From: Myxococcales bacterium
GTDB taxonomy: Bacteria; Myxococcota_A; Polyangia; Haliangiales; Haliangiaceae
DNA: 34,599 nucleotides
NCBI GenBank assembly: GCA_011526095.1
Contig: WYBA01000369.1
Span: 1-34,599 of the forward strand
Direction: 5' to 3'
Made by a program: the position numbers and the translations under genes. Below the pieces are notes generated by a model that did not search any database, was not told the origin of the DNA, and saw nothing but the letters and a program-made list of their open reading frames with translations. This document shows, one piece after another, positions 32,508 through 34,599 of this stretch. Positions within the stretch are counted from its first letter, which is position 1. Each line of letters starts with the position of its first letter.

Positions 32508-34252
32508 CCACGACGCCCGTCCTGCCCCTGTGGATCGCCCGCCTGTCCGGCGACCAGCCGACGATGGGGCGCCAGCACGGCGAGCTCGCCGGCCAGGCCG
32601 AGGGCACCGAGCGCATGCTCGGCTACTACCGCCAGATGCCCGAGCGGATGCTGGTCGGCGCCGGGCGCTCGGCCGGCGCGCGCGTCGGCCGGGCCGTCGT
32701 CGGCGCCGCGAAGGAGCTGATGCTCGCGCGGCTGCACGCGGCGCGGCCCGCCGAGCTGCGCGCGCGGTCGGAGGCGTTCATGGCGGCGGCGGGCACGGAC
32801 CCGCGGCAGGCGCGCTACGTCGGCGTGATGGACGTGTTCCAGAGCGTCGTCGGGCTCGCCGGGCGCTACGTGGTCGGGCCGTTCGCGCGCCGGGCGAGCG
32901 CGCTCGCCACCGCCGCCGCGGCGCCGGCGTGCTCGACGATCATGGCGTGGGGCGAGGCGACCGCTGACGGCGAGGTCCGCCACGCGCGCAACTTCGACTT
33001 CCCCGGCGTCGGGGTGTGGGACGCGGCGCCCGCGCTGATCCTGTGCGCGCCGGACCGCGGCCTGCGCTACGGGTTCGTCGCCTCGCGCGGCGCCGACGTG
33101 CCGGCGGTGACGGTGTTCAACGAGGCGGGGATCTCGATCACCTCGCACACGCGGTTCCACCGCGAGGTCGCGCTCGGCGGCGCCGCGGTGATCGATCTGG
33201 TGCACGAGCTGGGGCGGCGCGCGACGTCGCTCGACGAGGCGCGCGCGATCGCGGCGGAGCGGCCGAGCGCGACGAGCTGGGGCCTGGCGGTGTCGAGCGC
33301 GCGCGAGCGCCGCGCGGTGTGCCTGGAGCTGCACGCCGGCGCGGTGCGCGTCGTCGAGCCGGCGGCGGGCGCGGCGTGGGTGAGCTGCGCCAACCGCTAC
33401 CGCGACGCGCGGATGCAGGACGGCGAGATCGCGTCGAGCGCGGCGTGGGCGCTGCACACCGACGCGCGCGAGCGCCGGCTGCGCGCGCTGATGGCCGAGG
33501 CGATCGCCGGCGGCGGCGCGTCGAGCGAGGCGCTGATGGCGATGCTCGCCGATCGCGTCGACGCGGCGGCGCCGGGCGTGGTGCGCCACCTCGGCGGGAT
33601 CCTCGCGTCGGCGTGCACGGTGCACAGCGTCGTGGTCGAGCCGGCGACGCGCTCGCTGCTGCTCGGGGTCGGCGCGGCGCCGGCGAGCGAGGGCCCGTTC
33701 GTCCGCGTCGGCTGGTCGTGGGACGGCCCGGTCGGGGCGTGGGAGCTGGGCGCGCCCGGCGGGGAAGCGGCGCTCGCCGCGGCCGGGCTGACCGTCGCCG
33801 ACGTGGCGATCCCCGCGATCACGCGCGGCGCGGCCGGGCGGTGGGCGGCCGAGGCGGTGCGGATCGAGCAGACCACCCGCGACGCCGACGCGACCTCGCG
33901 CGCGCTCGAGCAGGCGATCACCGCGGCGCCAGCGGATCCGTCGCTGCGGCTGGGCGCGGTGTGGATCGCGCTGCGGCGCGGCGACGCGGCGCGCGCGGTG
34001 GCGCACGCGCGGGTCGGGCTGAACCACGAGTCCCTGCCGTACCGGCGCGGCCAGCTCCTGCTGTGGGGCGCTCGCGCCGCGCTCGCGGCGCGCGACGAGG
34101 CGACCGCGGCGGCGTGGTGGCGCGAGCTCGACGCGCTCGGCGACGGCGACGTCGCCGAGCTGATCGCGCGGTCGCGCGCGGATCGCCGCGAGCCGGCGCG
34201 GTGGCGCCGGCGCAAGCCCGACGCCAACCTGTTCATGCACGACGCGGCCTGA
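32504..34252 (+). CDS. C45/AAT-type Ntn-hydrolase with C-terminal helical repeat region
   Basis: A 582-residue protein with no signal peptide. The central domain (about 143-400) matches acyl-CoA:6-aminopenicillanate acyltransferase-like (peptidase C45, linear amide hydrolase) proteins: the likely nucleophile Cys143 in APACSTIMAWGEAT, RNFDFPG, VFNEAGISITSHT and TSWGLAVSS. In this superfamily the Cys becomes the N-terminus after self-cleavage, so residues 1-142 would be a propeptide; the region is helical (GRQHGELAGQAEGTERML). The last 110 residues or so (about 455-565) look like TPR-type helices, unusual for the family. It likely cleaves an amide or acyl bond in a small molecule such as a lactam, acyl-homoserine lactone or acyl peptide; which one cannot be told. 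It is coupled to the TetR regulator by an ATGA overlap. Confidence 0.88.
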   Translation: MTTTPVLPLWIARLSGDQPTMGRQHGELAGQAEGTERMLGYYRQMPERMLVGAGRSAGARVGRAVVGAAKELMLARLHAARPAELRARSEAFMAAAGTDPRQARYVGVMDVFQSVVGLAGRYVVGPFARRASALATAAAAPACSTIMAWGEATADGEVRHARNFDFPGVGVWDAAPALILCAPDRGLRYGFVASRGADVPAVTVFNEAGISITSHTRFHREVALGGAAVIDLVHELGRRATSLDEARAIAAERPSATSWGLAVSSARERRAVCLELHAGAVRVVEPAAGAAWVSCANRYRDARMQDGEIASSAAWALHTDARERRLRALMAEAIAGGGASSEALMAMLADRVDAAAPGVVRHLGGILASACTVHSVVVEPATRSLLLGVGAAPASEGPFVRVGWSWDGPVGAWELGAPGGEAALAAAGLTVADVAIPAITRGAAGRWAAEAVRIEQTTRDADATSRALEQAITAAPADPSLRLGAVWIALRRGDAARAVAHARVGLNHESLPYRRGQLLLWGARAALAARDEATAAAWWRELDALGDGDVAELIARSRADRREPARWRRRKPDANLFMHDAA

Positions 34253-34254
34253 GC

Positions 34255-34402
34255 GGCCGCCTCCGCCTCCGTCTCCGTCTCCGTCTCCGTTCGACCCGCT
34301 CATCCTGAGCCGGGGCGAGCGCGAGCGAGACCCGAGTCGAAGGACGTCTCCGTCTCCGTCTCCGCCTCCGTCTCCGCCTCCGCCTCCGTCTCCGTCTCCG
34401 TC
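34255..34402 (-). repeat. hexanucleotide microsatellite, inverted copy
   Basis: GTCTCC, GCCTCC and related hexamers on the plus strand, i.e. the G-rich repeat of 13969-14140 on the minus strand. It is interrupted at 34295-34346 by a REP-like element. Confidence 0.8.
34295..34346 (-). repeat. REP-like extragenic element, inverted copy 4
   Basis: Plus strand starts CGCTCATCCTGAGC and ends GAGTCGAAGGACG, the reverse complement of the elements at 14141 and 14209. Confidence 0.75.
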
Positions 34403-34405
34403 TGA

Positions 34406-34519
34406 CCCGCTCATCCTGAGAGGGTCGATCAGAATCGAGCCCCTCCGCTCGTCCTGACAAGAATCGAGCCCCCTCCGCTCGTCCTGAGCAGCGCCGAGCG
34501 CCAGCGAGGCGCGTGTCGA
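34406..34519 (-). repeat. REP-like elements, one partial and one full inverted copy
   Basis: A truncated element (CGCTCATCCTGAG, then AGGGTCGATCAGAATCGAG) is followed by a short related piece (CGCTCGTCCTGACAAG...). A fuller copy at 34475-34519, in reverse, matches copy 1 at 13911 including CTCGCTGGCGCTCGG. Confidence 0.65.
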
Positions 34520-34599
34520 CTATGTAGTGGTGGTCGCGTCAAGCACAGACCTCCCCCATCCGGCGTCGCCGGTTGTCCCGAATCATCGGAATGGGCTCC

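Larger units (their letters stand above)
34253..34599. other. repeat-filled right edge without a supported gene
   Basis: The part to about 34519 is REP-like elements and hexanucleotide repeat, listed separately. The last 80 bp are less GC-rich and contain a small dyad CCGGC-GTC-GCCGG (34560-34572). On the minus strand one frame from the edge reads EPIPMIRDNRRRRMGEVCA and stops at a TGA. It could be the end of a gene outside the window, but 19 residues are too few to call. Confidence 0.5.

Overview
The window is chromosomal DNA from a very GC-rich bacterium (by eye about 70-75% G+C, with almost every third codon position G or C). The gene content points to a myxobacterium (Myxococcota): many lipoproteins with FG-GAP, InlB-like or choice-of-anchor repeats and Asp/Gly/Pro-rich linkers after the lipobox, an FHA-sigma54 activator fusion, an AgmX/PglI-type C-terminal domain protein, an eCIS-core (DUF4157) effector, Uma2-type nucleases and dense families of extragenic repeats. 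I cannot name the species. There is no rRNA, tRNA, CRISPR array or recognisable transposase.

Layout. 1-4782: window edge, then a giant minus-strand surface lipoprotein built from an internal three-copy super-repeat. 4783-9893: a truncated vapC (PIN) remnant, then a translationally coupled pair, a 1174-residue DUF4157 polymorphic-toxin-like protein and a 266-residue candidate immunity protein, closed by a hairpin terminator. 9905-12340: two tandem paralogous Uma2 nuclease genes and a small lipoprotein. 12361-13893: a two-domain polyphosphate:AMP phosphotransferase (pap). 13894-14274: REP-like elements and a G-rich hexanucleotide microsatellite. 14275-16988: divergent FG-GAP lipoprotein and small Asp/Cys-rich lipoprotein. 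17011-20329: an SDR divergent from a lipoprotein GH1 glycosidase coupled to a TauE/SafE-type permease. 20330-20999: gene-free tandem repeats and hairpins. 21000-25809: FHA-sigma54 activator, a PH-like membrane protein, an AgmX/PglI-type exported protein and a large EF-hand membrane protein. 25901-31612: a calcium-site lipoprotein with a palindromic operator candidate, aconitase acnA, a divergent RNase D and a small C39/papain-like protein. 31781-34252: a TetR regulator with a textbook promoter and two palindromic operators, coupled to an Ntn-hydrolase (AAT/C45 type). 34253-34599: the same repeat families as at 13.9 kb, in inverted orientation.

Two cross-cutting signals stand out. First, many genes carry a TANNNT (-10-like) hexamer ending exactly 6 nt before the start codon, with no Shine-Dalgarno sequence, which suggests frequent leaderless transcription. 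Second, the toxin-immunity pair has an unrecognised C-terminal tip of visibly lower GC than the rest of its gene and is the best candidate for an undescribed system. Most genes are single transcription units; clear coupling is limited to toxin-immunity, GH1-permease and TetR-hydrolase, each with a 4-nt stop/start overlap.
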